A DNA stretch of 64,000 nt from contig NZ_CP102384.1 of assembly GCF_024628865.1 (NCBI RefSeq), positions 197,001 through 261,000 of the forward strand, given 5' to 3'. The notes under the pieces are model-generated. The model did no database searches and had not been told where the DNA came from. It worked only from the letters and a program-made list of their open reading frames with translations. How positions within the stretch are numbered: position 1 is the first letter of the stretch; each line of letters begins with the position of its first letter. The position numbers and the translations under genes are program-made. Positions 18,325 to 26,570 of the stretch are shown piece after piece. This DNA comes from Sphingopyxis sp. DBS4. Lineage in GTDB: Bacteria; Pseudomonadota; Alphaproteobacteria; Sphingomonadales; Sphingomonadaceae.

Positions 18325-19247
18325 CGGATGTTTCCGGCAATGATGCCCGCGATCTCGTCGGCGTCGAAGGGGCGGAGGTCGTCGATCGTCTCGCCGATGC
18401 CGATCGCGTGGATGGGAAGGCCGTGGCGTTCGGCCGCGGCGACAAGGACGCCGCCGCGCGCGGTGCCGTCGAGCTTGGTCATGACGAGGCCGGTGACCCC
18501 GGCGACTTCGCGGAACACGTCGATCTGCGACAGCGCATTCTGCCCCGTCGTCGCGTCGAGCACCAGCACGACATCGTGCGGCGCGGCGGGATTGAGGCGG
18601 CCGAGAACGCGTTTGATCTTCGCGAGCTCGTCCATCAGCTCGCGCTTGTTCTGGAGGCGCCCGGCGGTGTCGACGATCAGCACGTCGATGCCGGTCGCGG
18701 TCGCCTGTTTGACCGCGTCGAACACGATGCCGGCCGAATCGCCGCCCTCGGGACCGGCCATGATCGGGATGCCGAGCCGTTCGGCCCAGACCTTCAATTG
18801 CCCGATCGCGGCGGCGCGGAAAGTGTCGCCCGCGACGAGCATCACGCCATAATCCTGTTCCTGGAACAGGTGCGCGAGCTTGGCGATCGTCGTGGTCTTG
18901 CCCGACCCGTTGACCCCGATCACGAGGATCACCTGCGGGCGCGGAAAGGCGTCGATGTCGAGCGGTTCGGCGACCGGGCGCAGCACCGCTGCGATTTCCT
19001 CGGCGACGATGCCGCGCAATTCCTCGGTCCCGTTCGCGGCGACGTCGCGGCGCTCGGCGAGCCGGTCGCGGATGCGTGCGGCCATGACCGGGCCCAGGTC
19101 GGCGGTGATCAGCGCCTCCTCGATGCGGTCGAGATCCTCGTCGTCGAGCCGCGACTTGCCGGTGAGCCCCGACAGATTTTCGCCGAGCCGCTCCGACGTG
19201 CGCTTGAGGCCGCCGAGCAGCCGGTCGCTCCAGCTCTGTCCGGTCAT
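18321..19247 (-). CDS. ftsY: FtsY, signal recognition particle receptor
   Basis: This 308-aa GTPase docks SRP-ribosome complexes at the membrane. The N domain (about 1-90) is followed by the G domain with P-loop GVNGSGKTTTIAK (residues about 113-125), DTFRAAAIGQL, DTAGR and TKLDGTARGG. The long acidic A domain of E. coli FtsY is absent, which is normal in alphaproteobacteria. I chose ATG 19247, which overlaps the mtaB stop (ATGA). Its partner gene ffh lies about 4 kb away on the opposite strand. Confidence 0.95.
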   Translation of the reverse strand: MTGQSWSDRLLGGLKRTSERLGENLSGLTGKSRLDDEDLDRIEEALITADLGPVMAARIRDRLAERRDVAANGTEELRGIVAEEIAAVLRPVAEPLDIDAFPRPQVILVIGVNGSGKTTTIAKLAHLFQEQDYGVMLVAGDTFRAAAIGQLKVWAERLGIPIMAGPEGGDSAGIVFDAVKQATATGIDVLIVDTAGRLQNKRELMDELAKIKRVLGRLNPAAPHDVVLVLDATTGQNALSQIDVFREVAGVTGLVMTKLDGTARGGVLVAAAERHGLPIHAIGIGETIDDLRPFDADEIAGIIAGNIR

Positions 19248-20542
19248 GCGTCCAGCCTTTCGGCGATCATCCGGTCGCCGTCCCGCGCGGTCAAGCGGAC
19301 CCGGGCGATGGTACCGGGTTCGGCGGGTGCGGTCAGCGTCAGCGGCGCGAAATTCTCCGCATGGCCGGTCAACCCGTCGCGCTCGACGAGCATCGTTGCG
19401 GTGCGGCCCGCCTGCGCGTCCAGCCACGCATGGCGCCGCCGCATATTGGCCTCGCGCAGCAGCGCGGCGCGCGTCCGCGCGACGGCGCGGCCGACCTGCG
19501 GCATTCGCGCGGCGGGGGTTCCGGCGCGCGGGCTGTAGGGAAAGATATGGCCGAAGACGATGTCGCAATCGTCGATCAGGGCCATTGTATGGGCAAACAT
19601 CTGGTCATCCTCGGTCGGAAATCCGGCGATCAGGTCGGCGCCGATGGCGATGTCGGCGCGCGCGGTCTTGAGCCGTTCGGTCAGGCGGACGGCGTCGGCG
19701 CGGCGGTGGCGGCGCTTCATGCGGGTCAGGATCATGTCGTCGCCCGCCTGAAGCGACAGATGGACGTGCGGCATCACGCGCTTTTCCTCTGTCAGCAGCG
19801 CGAACAGGGCGTCGTCGATGCGGTTCGGGTCGAGCGACGAAAGACGCAGGCGCTCGATCGGCAGCCCAAGCAGCGCCTCGATCAGCGCGGCGAGCGTTGT
19901 CCCGCTGTCGTCGCCATAGCTCGCAAGGTCGACCCCGGTCAGGATGATCTCGCGCTGGCCGCGATCCCATGCGATCCGCGCCGCGTCGAGCACGGCGTTG
20001 ACCGTCGCCGAACGCGCCGTGCCGCGCGCCATCACCGTCGCGCAAAAGGTGCAGCTATGCGCGCAGCCGGTCTGGACGCCGAGGAAGGCGCGCGCGTGAT
20101 CCGGGCCGGACAGGGCGGGGGAATAATATGCCGTGTCCCCGCGAAGGCGGGGACCCATCTCCGGTGGGTTCGAAATGACACCGGCGGAAGATGGACCCCC
20201 GCCTTCGCGGGGGAACGGTGTGGGGTTTTGACTATAACTCTCCGCCAACCCCTTCGCATCGTTTGCCACCACCCGCGCGCCCATTGCCGCGAAGCGTTCG
20301 GCCTCCAGCTCCGCCGCGCAGCCGGTCACCACGACGTCAGCCTGGGGCCGCTCGCGCAGCGCGCGGCGTACCGCTTGACGCGCTTGCCGCACGGCCTCGT
20401 CGGTCACGGCACAGCTATTGAAGACGATCGTGTCGCGCGCGCCTGCCTCGCGCGCGGCGGCGCGGATCGCCTCGGCCTCGGCGATGTTGAGGCGGCAGCC
20501 GAAATTGACGACCTCCTGCCGGTCGGCGGCAAGGAGGCTCAT
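19244..20542 (-). CDS. mtaB: MtaB-type tRNA methylthiotransferase (radical SAM), with an inserted repeat
   Basis: This 432-aa protein belongs to the MiaB/MtaB group that converts t6A37 to ms2t6A37 in tRNA. The N-terminal UPF0004 domain has cysteines in NFGCRLN, NSCAVTDEAV and VTGCAAE. The radical SAM motif is GCAHSCTFC. A TRAM-like end follows (LVERDGLTGHAENFAPL). Between about residues 106 and 140, joining the UPF0004 and radical SAM domains, the sequence PFPREGGGPSSAGVISNPPE and what follows is the translation of palindromic repeat 20133-20220, kept in frame. Both the start (with dapF) and stop (with ftsY) overlap neighbours by 4 nt. Catalytic motifs are intact, so it is probably functional. 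Confidence 0.9.
   Translation of the reverse strand: MSLLAADRQEVVNFGCRLNIAEAEAIRAAAREAGARDTIVFNSCAVTDEAVRQARQAVRRALRERPQADVVVTGCAAELEAERFAAMGARVVANDAKGLAESYSQNPTPFPREGGGPSSAGVISNPPEMGPRLRGDTAYYSPALSGPDHARAFLGVQTGCAHSCTFCATVMARGTARSATVNAVLDAARIAWDRGQREIILTGVDLASYGDDSGTTLAALIEALLGLPIERLRLSSLDPNRIDDALFALLTEEKRVMPHVHLSLQAGDDMILTRMKRRHRRADAVRLTERLKTARADIAIGADLIAGFPTEDDQMFAHTMALIDDCDIVFGHIFPYSPRAGTPAARMPQVGRAVARTRAALLREANMRRRHAWLDAQAGRTATMLVERDGLTGHAENFAPLTLTAPAEPGTIARVRLTARDGDRMIAERLDA
20133..20220 (-). repeat. Family A palindromic element inserted in frame in mtaB
   Basis: On the minus strand it aligns with 736-824 and 61131-61217: the same outer arms (CCCCCGCGAAGGCGGGGG, CCCCGCCTTCGCGGGG) and a shared core GTCATTTCGAACC, GGAGATGGGTCC. 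It contributes about 30 residues to MtaB with no stop. Confidence 0.9.
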
Positions 20543-21345
20543 CCGAAGCGCGCCCAGTCGGTCTCGCCGTCGAAGACGCGCGTCGCGGCGCCGCTCATCA
20601 CGATCGGCTCGCCCGGCGCCCAGCGAATGATCAGGTCGCCGCCGGGCAGCGACACGGTGACCGGCGATGCGACGAGCCCGGCGCGGATCGCCGCGACGGC
20701 GGTCGCGCAGGCCCCGGTGCCGCACGCCTGCGTCAGCCCGACGCCGCGTTCCCAGACGCGAAGCTGCAGCTGGTTCTCGCCATCGAGGCTCGCGACATTG
20801 ACGTTGACGCGTTCGGGAAACAGCGGGTCGGTCTCGATCCGCGGGCCGAGTTCGGCGAGCGGCACCGCGTCGGCCTCGGGCACGAAGAAGATGATGTGCG
20901 GATTGCCGACATTCACCGCGGCGCCACGCTCCAGCTCGTCCCACGCGACCGGCATGTCGCGCGTGTCCATCGGCATCGCGAGCGGAATCGCCTCCCAGTC
21001 GAAGACGGGTTCGCCCAAGGTCACTTCGGCGCCACCGTCGGCGGGGGTGACGCGCAGCATTCCGCCCAGCGTCTCGATCACTGCGGGCCGTGCCAGCAGC
21101 GTCGCGACGCAGCGGGTCGCGTTGCCGCACGCCTCGACCTCACCACCGTCGGCGTTGAAGATACGCATCCTCACATCGGCCTTTTCGGACGGTTCGAGCA
21201 GGATGAGCTGGTCGCAGCCGATGCCGTGCCGCCGATCGGCGATCGCATGCGCGCGCGCCGGGGTCATCGCGACCGCCTTCTCGCGCGCGTCGATGACGAC
21301 GAAGTCGTTGCCCAGTCCATGCATCTTGGTGAAGCGGTCCGCCAT
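20539..21345 (-). CDS. dapF: DapF, diaminopimelate epimerase
   Basis: This 268-aa enzyme interconverts LL- and meso-diaminopimelate for lysine and peptidoglycan synthesis. The two catalytic cysteines are in EACGNATRC and QACGTGACA. The N-terminus FTKMHGLGNDFVV is the family signature. I chose ATG 21345; ATG 21354 would add three residues, and neither has a clear ribosome site. It heads the dapF-mtaB-ftsY-yciB operon, and its stop overlaps mtaB by 4 nt. Confidence 0.95.
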   Translation of the reverse strand: MADRFTKMHGLGNDFVVIDAREKAVAMTPARAHAIADRRHGIGCDQLILLEPSEKADVRMRIFNADGGEVEACGNATRCVATLLARPAVIETLGGMLRVTPADGGAEVTLGEPVFDWEAIPLAMPMDTRDMPVAWDELERGAAVNVGNPHIIFFVPEADAVPLAELGPRIETDPLFPERVNVNVASLDGENQLQLRVWERGVGLTQACGTGACATAVAAIRAGLVASPVTVSLPGGDLIIRWAPGEPIVMSGAATRVFDGETDWARFG

Positions 21346-21424
21346 GGGCCGCATTTAGGGATGCAGTGCAGGGAAGTCTAGCGAGGCGTCGGCACCGCGT
21401 TGTGCGAGAGCGACGCGCTATATT

Positions 21425-21582
21425 GTTTCACGCGAAGCCGCGAAGACGCGAAGGATGTCGCGTCATGGCATCTGCGTAGACTGCCAATCGCGCGAAGCGC
21501 CTTTCAAGGTCGCCTGCGGCGACAGGAGAAGCATGAGATTCATCCGCGATCTTCTTCGCGTCTTCGCGTCTTCGCGTGAAAC
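21425..21582. repeat. Long inverted repeat, family E (copy 2)
   Basis: The left arm TTTCACGCGAAGCCGCGAAG and right arm CTTCGCGTCTTCGCGTGAAA are complementary and made of ACGCGAAG units. The interior has a second small hairpin (TCGCCTGCGGCGA). It occupies the gap between dapF and the GGDEF/EAL gene. Confidence 0.85.
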
Positions 21583-21628
21583 TCCCTGGTGCGGCATCTT
21601 TTCGACGAGCGGCCTGCTGCGTCCGAGA

Positions 21629-23251
21629 TCACGCCCTCTTGCGCAATTCTGCTTCCTCGCTCGCCGCCTCGGGCAGCATCGGCGCGCGCAGCAGGCCGCG
21701 GTCGGCGAGCAGGCGGGCGGTGTCGTCGATCGACGCGGCGCGGCCGTAATACCAACCCTGCCCCTTCGAGCAGCCGAGCCGGGTGAGTTCGATCGCGGTC
21801 GCCTCGTCCTCAACCCCCTCGGCGGTGATCGGCATCGCCAGGCTTTCGCCGAGCCGGACGATCGCGACGACGATCGCCAGCGCGTCGGGGCTGCCGCGCA
21901 TCGCGGCGATGAAGCTGCGGTCGATCTTGATCCGGTCGAACGGCAGCGCGCGCAGGTGCGACAGCGAGCTGTAGCCGGTGCCGAAATCGTCGAGGCTGAG
22001 CGACACCCCCTGATTCTTGAGGCTGGTGACAATCGAGCGGACGAGCGGCAGATTCTCGAACAGCGAGCTTTCGGTGATCTCGACCTCGAGCTGATTGGCC
22101 GGGAAGCCCGTTTCGACGAGCAGCTTGGTCAGCTTCTGGCTGAACCAGGGGTCCTTCAGTTGCTGCGGCGAGATGTTGACCGCGAGGACGATCGACGGAT
22201 CCCAGCCCTTGGCGATCTCCATCGCACGGCCGATGACCTGGAGCGACAGTTCGCCGATCAGGCCGCTGTCCTCCGCAACCGGGATAAAGCGTTCGGGCGG
22301 GATCAGGCCATATTCGGGCGATTCCCAGCGCATCAGCATCTCGAAGCCGACGAGCCGGCCGGTCGCGATATCGACCTGCGGTTCGAAATAGGGGATGAAT
22401 TCGCCGCGCGGCATGCCGTCGCGAATCCCGGTCTCGATCTGGTTGCGGACCTGGACCGCCATTTCCATGCCCTGCTCGAACCAGATGTGGCGGTTCCGCC
22501 CTTCGTCCTTGCCGTGATACATGGCGATGTCGGCTTGGCGGACCATTGTTTCCATCGTCATGCTGGCATCGGTGGCGAGCGCGATGCCGAGTGATGCGCC
22601 GACGCGGATCTGCTGCGAATCATGCGCGACATTATCCTCAAGCGCGGCGACCAATGCCGCGGCGAGCGCGTCGATGCTGGCGCGCGCGGCGGGTTCGAAC
22701 GACAGCATCGCGACGAACTCATCGCCGCCGAGTCGTGCCTTGGCGGCAGTCGGCGGCAGCACGCTGCTGATGCGCTCGGCCGCGACCTGCAGCACGCGGT
22801 CGCCGGCCGCGTGGCCGTGGATGTCGTTGACCGTCTTGAAATGATCGAGGTCGAGCAGGAACAAGGCGACGTGGCGCCCGTTCGATGTCGCGTCGGTGAT
22901 CAACCGCTGGCCCTGGACGAGCAGCGCGCGGCGATTGAGGAAGCCGGTGAGCGGGTCGGTGTCGGCGAGGTAGCGCGCGCGCTGTTCCGCCTCGGTTCGC
23001 TCGCGGATTTCGCGGTTCAGATCCTCATAGCGCCGCCAGCCGAAGAGAAGGAGCGCGACATTCAGGATCAGCGCGATCGCCAACACCTTGTCGGGGCCGC
23101 CACCGATGCCGACGAGCGTCTGCACGATCGACTGCATCACGCTGCCGCCGGTGCCGACGAACAGCAATATGCCGGCGACGACGATGCCGCCGGCGACGAC
23201 GTCGCGGCGCGCATCCTCGCTTCGGTCGCGAGACTTCGGCCATAATGTCAT
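21629..23251 (-). CDS. GGDEF-EAL bifunctional cyclic-di-GMP protein
   Basis: This 540-aa protein has two membrane helices (about residues 18-40 and 55-75), then a GGDEF domain with an intact RLGGDEF active site, then an EAL domain. No RxxD inhibitory site is visible five residues before GGDEF. In the EAL domain the first motif reads FEMLMRW (EML instead of EAL), while NISPQQL, EITESS, DDFGTGYSS and KIDRSFI are kept, so phosphodiesterase activity is plausible. It would make or degrade c-di-GMP, controlling motility versus attachment. No PAS or other sensory domain is evident. ATG 23251 has GTGGGGA upstream; starts at 23269 or 23278 are possible. Confidence 0.92.
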   Translation of the reverse strand: MTLWPKSRDRSEDARRDVVAGGIVVAGILLFVGTGGSVMQSIVQTLVGIGGGPDKVLAIALILNVALLLFGWRRYEDLNREIRERTEAEQRARYLADTDPLTGFLNRRALLVQGQRLITDATSNGRHVALFLLDLDHFKTVNDIHGHAAGDRVLQVAAERISSVLPPTAAKARLGGDEFVAMLSFEPAARASIDALAAALVAALEDNVAHDSQQIRVGASLGIALATDASMTMETMVRQADIAMYHGKDEGRNRHIWFEQGMEMAVQVRNQIETGIRDGMPRGEFIPYFEPQVDIATGRLVGFEMLMRWESPEYGLIPPERFIPVAEDSGLIGELSLQVIGRAMEIAKGWDPSIVLAVNISPQQLKDPWFSQKLTKLLVETGFPANQLEVEITESSLFENLPLVRSIVTSLKNQGVSLSLDDFGTGYSSLSHLRALPFDRIKIDRSFIAAMRGSPDALAIVVAIVRLGESLAMPITAEGVEDEATAIELTRLGCSKGQGWYYGRAASIDDTARLLADRGLLRAPMLPEAASEEAELRKRA

Positions 23252-23493
23252 AGATTCATTCCCCACCATGTCCTGCATATTGGCTGCGAGCGGTGAAATT
23301 TGCGTTAAGTGCAGACGGGGCCGGCCTTGCCTTTCTCCCCGCTTTTGCGTAAAAGCGCCGCGTTCGGGCGCATCTTGCACCCGGGCAGATACGACATCCG
23401 CGACGGAAAACCTGTCCACGGATACCGCTGGTTGGCGAGGTTTCGCTCACCGGCGTGTTTTGCGTTGCGGTCGTCAGAAGGTTGAAAAAGCGC

Positions 23494-24960
23494 ATGTTCG
23501 ACAGTCTGAGCAATCGGCTTGGCGATGTTTTCGGAAAGCTCCGCGGCCGCGGCGCGCTGACCGAGGCCGACGTGCGCGCGGCGATGCGCGAAGTGCGAAT
23601 CGCCCTGCTCGAGGCCGACGTCGCGCTGCCCGTGGTGCGCAGCTTCGTCGATCAGGTCACCGAACTCGCGATCGGCCAGAATGTCCTGCGTTCGGTCACG
23701 CCGGGGCAGCAGGTCGTCAAGATCGTCAGCGACGCGCTGACCGAGATGCTCGGGTCGGAGACCGCCGAACTCGAACTCGCCGTCACCCCGCCCGCCGTCA
23801 TCATGATGGTCGGCCTGCAAGGGTCGGGTAAGACCACCACGACCGCGAAGATCGCCAAGCGCCTCAAGGACAAGGAGCGCAAGAAGGTGCTGATGGCGTC
23901 GCTCGACGTCAATCGCCCCGCCGCGCAGGAACAGCTCGCCGTGCTCGGCAGCCAGATCGACGTCGCGACCCTGCCGATCGTCGCGGGCCAGCAGCCGGTC
24001 GAGATCGCGCAGCGCGCGCTGCAGGCGGCGAAGCTGCAAGGCTTCGACGTCCTCATGCTCGACACCGCGGGCCGCCTCCACGTCGACCAGCAACTGATGG
24101 ACGAGATGCAGGCGGTGTCGCGTACGACGAACCCGGCCGAGACGCTGCTCGTCGTCGACAGCCTGACCGGGCAGGATGCGGTGCAGGTCGCGCAGCGCTT
24201 CACCGACCAGGTGCCGCTGACCGGCGTCGTGCTGACCCGCATGGATGGCGATGCGCGCGGCGGTGCCGCGCTGTCGATGCGTGCGGTCACCGGCAAGCCG
24301 ATCAAGTTCGCGGGCACCGGTGAAAAGCTCGACGGGCTCGAACTCTTCCAGCCCTCGCGCATCGCGGGCCGCATCCTCGGCATGGGCGATGTCGTCAGCC
24401 TCGTCGAACGCGCCGCCGAGACGATCCAGGCCGAAGAGGCCGAGGCGATGGCGGCGAAGATGGCGAAGGGCCAGTTCGACCTCGACGATCTTCGCACGCA
24501 ATTGAACCAGATGCGCCGCATGGGCGGCCTCGGCGCGCTCGCGGGAATGATCCCCGGCCTCAAGAAAGCGCAGGCGGCGATGGCCGACAGCGGCGCCGAC
24601 GACAAGATGCTGATCCACTTCGACGCGATCATGGGCTCGATGACCCCCAAGGAGCGCGCGAAGCCCGAAATTCTGACCGCCAAGCGCAAGATCCGCATCG
24701 CCAACGGCTCGGGGACGACGGTGCAGCAGGTCAACCGGGTGCTTAAGATGCACCAGGAAATGTCGACCGCGATGAAGCGTATCCGCAAGATGGGCGGCCT
24801 CAAGGGGCTCGGCGCGCTGTTCGGCAAGGGCGGCGGCATTCCCGGTATGGGCGGGGGCGGAGGAATGGGCGGCGGAGGCGGCGGTCTCGGCGGGCTGCCC
24901 GGCCTCGGCGGCGGGGCGATCCCGCCCGAACTCGCCAATTTGATGAACAAGAAGAAATGA
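23494..24960 (+). CDS. ffh: Ffh, signal recognition particle protein
   Basis: This 488-aa SRP54 GTPase binds signal sequences and 4.5S RNA. The N domain is followed by the G domain (P-loop GLQGSGKTTTTAK, DVNRPAAQEQL, DTAGR, TRMDGDARGGAAL) and then the methionine-rich M domain (about 300-450, MRRMGGLGALAGMIPG). The C-terminus is an unusually glycine-rich tail (GGGGGMGGGGGGLGGLPGLG) ending NLMNKKK. ATG 23494 has AAGG upstream. rpsP follows after a 91-bp gap with half a family B repeat. Confidence 0.96.
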   Translation: MFDSLSNRLGDVFGKLRGRGALTEADVRAAMREVRIALLEADVALPVVRSFVDQVTELAIGQNVLRSVTPGQQVVKIVSDALTEMLGSETAELELAVTPPAVIMMVGLQGSGKTTTTAKIAKRLKDKERKKVLMASLDVNRPAAQEQLAVLGSQIDVATLPIVAGQQPVEIAQRALQAAKLQGFDVLMLDTAGRLHVDQQLMDEMQAVSRTTNPAETLLVVDSLTGQDAVQVAQRFTDQVPLTGVVLTRMDGDARGGAALSMRAVTGKPIKFAGTGEKLDGLELFQPSRIAGRILGMGDVVSLVERAAETIQAEEAEAMAAKMAKGQFDLDDLRTQLNQMRRMGGLGALAGMIPGLKKAQAAMADSGADDKMLIHFDAIMGSMTPKERAKPEILTAKRKIRIANGSGTTVQQVNRVLKMHQEMSTAMKRIRKMGGLKGLGALFGKGGGIPGMGGGGGMGGGGGGLGGLPGLGGGAIPPELANLMNKKK

Positions 24961-24974
24961 CGGTCCCGACAGGC

Positions 24975-25004
24975 CGTCATCCCCGCGAAAGCGGGGATCC
25001 AGAG
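24975..25004. repeat. Half copy of palindromic repeat family B
   Basis: CGTCATCCCCGCGAAAGCGG followed by GGATCCAGAG matches the left half of the 7761-7841 element. The right half is absent. Confidence 0.75.
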
Positions 25005-25051
25005 TTTACGAAAACCCAAGTTTGAATTGAATTAGAAAGAAGGACTACATC

Positions 25052-25690
25052 ATGGCTACCTCCATTCGCCTTTCGCGCGGCGGCTCCAAGAAGCGCCCCT
25101 ATTACAAGATCGTCGTCGCCGATTCGCGCAGCCCGCGCGACGGCCGCTTCATCGAGCGTATCGGCAGCTACAACCCGCTGCTCGGCAAGGATAATCCCGA
25201 GCGCGTCAAGCTCGACGCCGAGCGTGCCGCGCACTGGCTGAGCGTCGGCGCCCAGCCGAGCGACCGCGTCGCCCGTTTCCTCGACGCCGCCGGCATCAAG
25301 GAACGCGCCGCGCGCAACAACCCCAACAAGGGTGTTCCGGGCGAGAAGGCCAAGGAACGCGCCGAGGAAAAGGCCCAGAAGCTGGCCGACGCTGAAGAGG
25401 CGGCGAAGGAAGCCGCTGCGGCTCCGGCCCCGGAACCCGAGGTTGAAGAAGCGGCCGCTCCCGAAGCCGCCGAATCGGATGCGACCGGTTCGGTGAAGAG
25501 CGAAGAGACCGCCGAAGCGGTGGCCGAAGCCGTCGCTGACGAAGTCCCGGCCGACGCGACCGCCGAAGACGCGACCGCGATCGCCGAGGAAGTCGCCGAA
25601 GGCGGCCCGGTTGCCGAAGAAACCCCGGCCGAAGAAGCTGCGACCGAAGCCGCCGCTGAAGAAGCCGGCGAAGAAAAGGCCGAAGGCTAA
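25052..25690 (+). CDS. rpsP: 30S ribosomal protein S16 with a long acidic/alanine-rich C-terminal tail
   Basis: Residues 1 to about 85 are a canonical S16 ([34 protein letters not shown]). Basic residues continue to about 105, then about 100 residues are almost only Ala, Glu, Val, Pro, Asp and Thr ([35 protein letters not shown]). S16 is usually 80-130 aa, so 212 aa is long. The tail carries strong negative charge, would be disordered, and probably projects from the ribosome. It heads the rpsP-rimM part of the cluster and has AAGGACTACATC before ATG. Confidence 0.95.
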   Translation: MATSIRLSRGGSKKRPYYKIVVADSRSPRDGRFIERIGSYNPLLGKDNPERVKLDAERAAHWLSVGAQPSDRVARFLDAAGIKERAARNNPNKGVPGEKAKERAEEKAQKLADAEEAAKEAAAAPAPEPEVEEAAAPEAAESDATGSVKSEETAEAVAEAVADEVPADATAEDATAIAEEVAEGGPVAEETPAEEAATEAAAEEAGEEKAEG

Positions 25691-25693
25691 GCC

Positions 25694-26188
25694 TTGGCGA
25701 ACGCCGACCGCCCCGTCACCCTCGCCGCCATTGCCGGCGCGCATGGGGTGCAGGGCGAGGTGCGGCTCAAGCTGTTCGGCGAAGGCGCGGAGGCTCTCCG
25801 CGCCTTTTCCGTTTTCGACGCGGGCGGTCGCAAGCTGACTCTGAAATCGGTGCGTCCGGCGAACCAAGGCGCGGTCGCAAGCTTCGCCGAGATCGCCGAC
25901 CGCAGCGCAGCCGAAGCGCTGCGCGGCACGATCCTGACCGTCCCGCGCTCGGCATTGCCGCCGCTCGGTCCGGGCGAATATTATCATCACGACCTGATCG
26001 GCCTGCCGTGCGTATCGACCGGCGGCGCTGCGATCGGCCATGTCGCGGCGGTCGAGAATTTCGGCGCGGGCGACATCCTCGAAATCGAGAAGTCCGACGG
26101 CAAGCGCTTCATGGTGCCGATGACCGCGCAGGCGGTCCCCGCGTGGGACGCCGACGGCGTGACGGTGAACGCGGCTTTCATCGAATAA
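25694..26188 (+). CDS. rimM: RimM, 16S rRNA processing protein
   Basis: This 164-aa protein has an N-terminal RimM beta-barrel (VTLAAIAGAHGVQGEVRLKLF) and a PRC-barrel-like C-terminal half (YYHHDLIGLPC, GDILEIE, MVPMTAQAVP). RimM assists maturation of the 30S head together with S19. The gene starts with TTG at 25694, 3 bp after the rpsP stop; no in-frame ATG precedes the conserved GAHG motif. trmD usually follows rimM directly, but here a 2-kb block intervenes. Confidence 0.93.
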   Translation: MANADRPVTLAAIAGAHGVQGEVRLKLFGEGAEALRAFSVFDAGGRKLTLKSVRPANQGAVASFAEIADRSAAEALRGTILTVPRSALPPLGPGEYYHHDLIGLPCVSTGGAAIGHVAAVENFGAGDILEIEKSDGKRFMVPMTAQAVPAWDADGVTVNAAFIE

Positions 26189-26252
26189 AGCGCCCGCCGT
26201 CCCCGGTGCCGGCGAGGGACCACCGGACGGGAACGGCAGACGCGAGCGCGGC

Positions 26253-26468
26253 TCAGCGGTGACGGGCCGCGCGAACCGGAGCACTCTGCCCCGCAACGTG
26301 GCGGGCGGGCGCCACGAAATAGACGTCCTCGCCCGATGCATGGCTGGGGGCGACCGTTTCGACGAACCGGCAGGCCGCGCGGCGCAGCCATCGGAACCCG
26401 CGGTCGAGATCCGCGCTCAGGCGTTCGTGACCGTGCGTCCAGCCGCGCATGAAATGCTCTTCCATCAT
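26253..26468 (-). CDS. Small protein of unknown function (71 aa), divergent from the LysR gene
   Basis: The protein begins MMEEHFMRGWTHGHERLSAD and continues LDRGFRWLRRAACRFVETVA, a helical, His/Arg-rich segment without a signal peptide or membrane helix, ending in a basic tail. I do not recognise a family. The case for a real gene is a strong ribosome site (AAAGGAGACAAGCG before ATG), position opposite a LysR regulator with a palindromic operator between them, and non-coincident codons on the other strand. LysR regulators often control such divergent genes. It may be species-restricted. Confidence 0.55.
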   Translation of the reverse strand: MMEEHFMRGWTHGHERLSADLDRGFRWLRRAACRFVETVAPSHASGEDVYFVAPARHVAGQSAPVRAARHR

Positions 26469-26546
26469 CGCTTGTCTCCTTTCGTCCGCGATGGTCCGCA
26501 GATGCGCTCGGGCGGCCCGCAAAGCCAACAAAACTATTGCGGCATG

Positions 26547-26565
26547 ATATAAGCACAACTTATAT
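26547..26565. promoter_or_regulatory. LysR-type operator (perfect palindrome with T-N11-A)
   Basis: ATATAAG-CACAA-CTTATAT is a perfect inverted repeat ending 5 bp before the LysR start codon. It contains T-N11-A at 26550-26562, the classical LysR box. It lies about 80 bp upstream of the divergent 71-aa gene. Confidence 0.65.
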
Positions 26566-26570
26566 GAGAT

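Noticed and set aside
26259..26552. Plus-strand frame opposite the 71-aa gene
   Set aside because: No ribosome site and no features, whereas the minus-strand frame has AAAGGAG and a divergent regulator.
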